Of a stretch of 6,146 bases of DNA, positions 5,401-6,146 are shown one piece after another (position 1 is the first letter of the stretch; every line of letters starts with the position of its first letter). Under the pieces are notes generated by a model that did no database searches, had not been told where the DNA came from, and saw only the letters and a list, made by a program, of their open reading frames with translations. Location: the NCBI GenBank assembly GCA_903821805.1, contig CAIJNA010000022.1:1-6146 (forward strand), read 5' to 3'. A program made the translations under genes and the position numbers. The DNA is from an uncultured Campylobacterota bacterium. Its GTDB lineage: Bacteria > Campylobacterota > Campylobacteria > Campylobacterales > Arcobacteraceae.

Positions 5401-6146
5401 ATTACAATTTTTCTAATACCAAAATGTTTGAAATTCTAGAAATTTTAAAACAGGATCTATTTATAATTACTGATCTAAAAACTAAATCTGAAATATCATT
5501 TGAGGTATTTAATCCTGATCTTTCAAGTCATTCTTACGCTGGTCAGTCTATCATTATTGATAATCAAGAATATATCTATAGGGGCTACAAAAGTTGGACA
5601 GATTTGGCTGAAATATTATATTGTAAAATGTCTACCCCTATAATAAAATCTAGCCATACGGTATTATTAAAATTCACTAAGCTAGATCAAGATATCTCAT
5701 TTCATAAAACTTATATTGAAGAAAAAAGTGAAAAATATGGTATTGATTCTGATTTTTCTTCAATAAATAAGAATGAAGAGCCAGCTTTCTTGGAGCATTA
5801 CATAAGAGCACTTAAAAATGTTAATATTAATAAGAAAGCAAGAATTTTAAATCTCGGAATAAATAGTGGAGATGAATTTGAAATTATTAAATCATTGTGC
5901 GAAAATATAAATGATAAGCAATTTGTAGGTATTGACTTCTGTCAATCTGCAATTCAAATTGCACGATCAAGATTTAATGAGTCAAATTTTACTTTTTATT
6001 CGCATGATATAAATCATCTTGATGAACTTGAGCTTGGCAGGTTTGATTTAATAATTACTATTGGTACGCTACAAAGTAGCGGATTGGAATTTAAGCCTCT
6101 ATTTGAATCAATAGTTCAAAGATATCTAGAAAAAGATGGAGCTATG
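5391..6146 (+). CDS. SAM-dependent methyltransferase-like protein, 3' end cut by the window
   Basis: An open frame of 252 codons runs without a stop to the last base of the window. Residues about 152-252 look like a class I (Rossmann-fold) methyltransferase. They show a glycine-containing motif I, RILNLGINSGDEF (151-163); an acidic motif II, FVGIDFCQSAIQIARSRF (178-195); a motif with Asp206 in FYSHDINHLDEL; and FDLIITIGTLQSS (218-230) at the fourth strand. The first 150 residues are not a recognised domain; they include an F-x-V-F-N-P segment and a YRGYKSW stretch. The ATG at 5391 follows directly on an in-frame TAA, so it is the most upstream possible start. It lacks a ribosome site and overlaps the preceding gene by 10 bases, suggesting coupled translation; Met12 (5424) is an alternative. 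The substrate is unknown. Confidence 0.75.
   Translation, partial: MLIDYNFSNTKMFEILEILKQDLFIITDLKTKSEISFEVFNPDLSSHSYAGQSIIIDNQEYIYRGYKSWTDLAEILYCKMSTPIIKSSHTVLLKFTKLDQDISFHKTYIEEKSEKYGIDSDFSSINKNEEPAFLEHYIRALKNVNINKKARILNLGINSGDEFEIIKSLCENINDKQFVGIDFCQSAIQIARSRFNESNFTFYSHDINHLDELELGRFDLIITIGTLQSSGLEFKPLFESIVQRYLEKDGAM

Overview
This is an AT-rich chromosomal window, roughly 30% G+C by eye, that reads as ordinary housekeeping DNA of a Campylobacterota (Epsilonproteobacteria) bacterium. A Sulfurimonas/Sulfuricurvum/Arcobacter-like organism is my best guess. The grounds are a GltX2-type glutamyl-tRNA synthetase beginning MLRFAPSPTGDMHIGN, the tatB-tatC-queA order, a gltX-yggT pair, and low-GC genes with A-rich leaders. 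The exact genus cannot be fixed from the sequence alone. Almost every base from 194 to 6146 is coding.

Layout. Positions 1-193 are a non-coding-looking, repeat-bearing stretch. It continues into the 3' end of yggT, and positions 121-300 are about 50% G+C by my count. On the minus strand, gltX (1863 to 562) and yggT (565 to 194) overlap by four bases. A 121-base gap then separates them from a second minus-strand operon, tatB-tatC-queA (4090 to 1985), whose genes overlap by 1 and about 11 bases. A 97-base divergent intergenic region (4091-4187) follows. It carries a perfect 14-bp inverted repeat whose arms form two symmetric, overlapping sigma-70-like promoters. On the plus strand an operon runs out of the window: a membrane-anchored TerB+J-domain (DjlA-like) protein, a 77-residue BFD-type [2Fe-2S] protein, a 69-residue unknown, and the first 252 codons of a SAM-dependent methyltransferase-like protein.

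How the genes fit together. TatB and TatC form the receptor complex that exports folded proteins bearing twin-arginine signals. QueA makes epoxyqueuosine in tRNA and shares their transcript without an obvious functional link. GltX2 probably supplies Glu-tRNA(Gln) for amidation to Gln-tRNA(Gln). YggT is a small inner-membrane protein. The plus-strand operon pairs a co-chaperone with a small Fe-S protein and a methyltransferase, and its joint purpose is unknown.

The least ordinary parts are the symmetric divergent promoter dyad and the GC-rich repeat island that appears to have replaced the end of yggT. I did not find a convincing new defence, mobile or RNA system.
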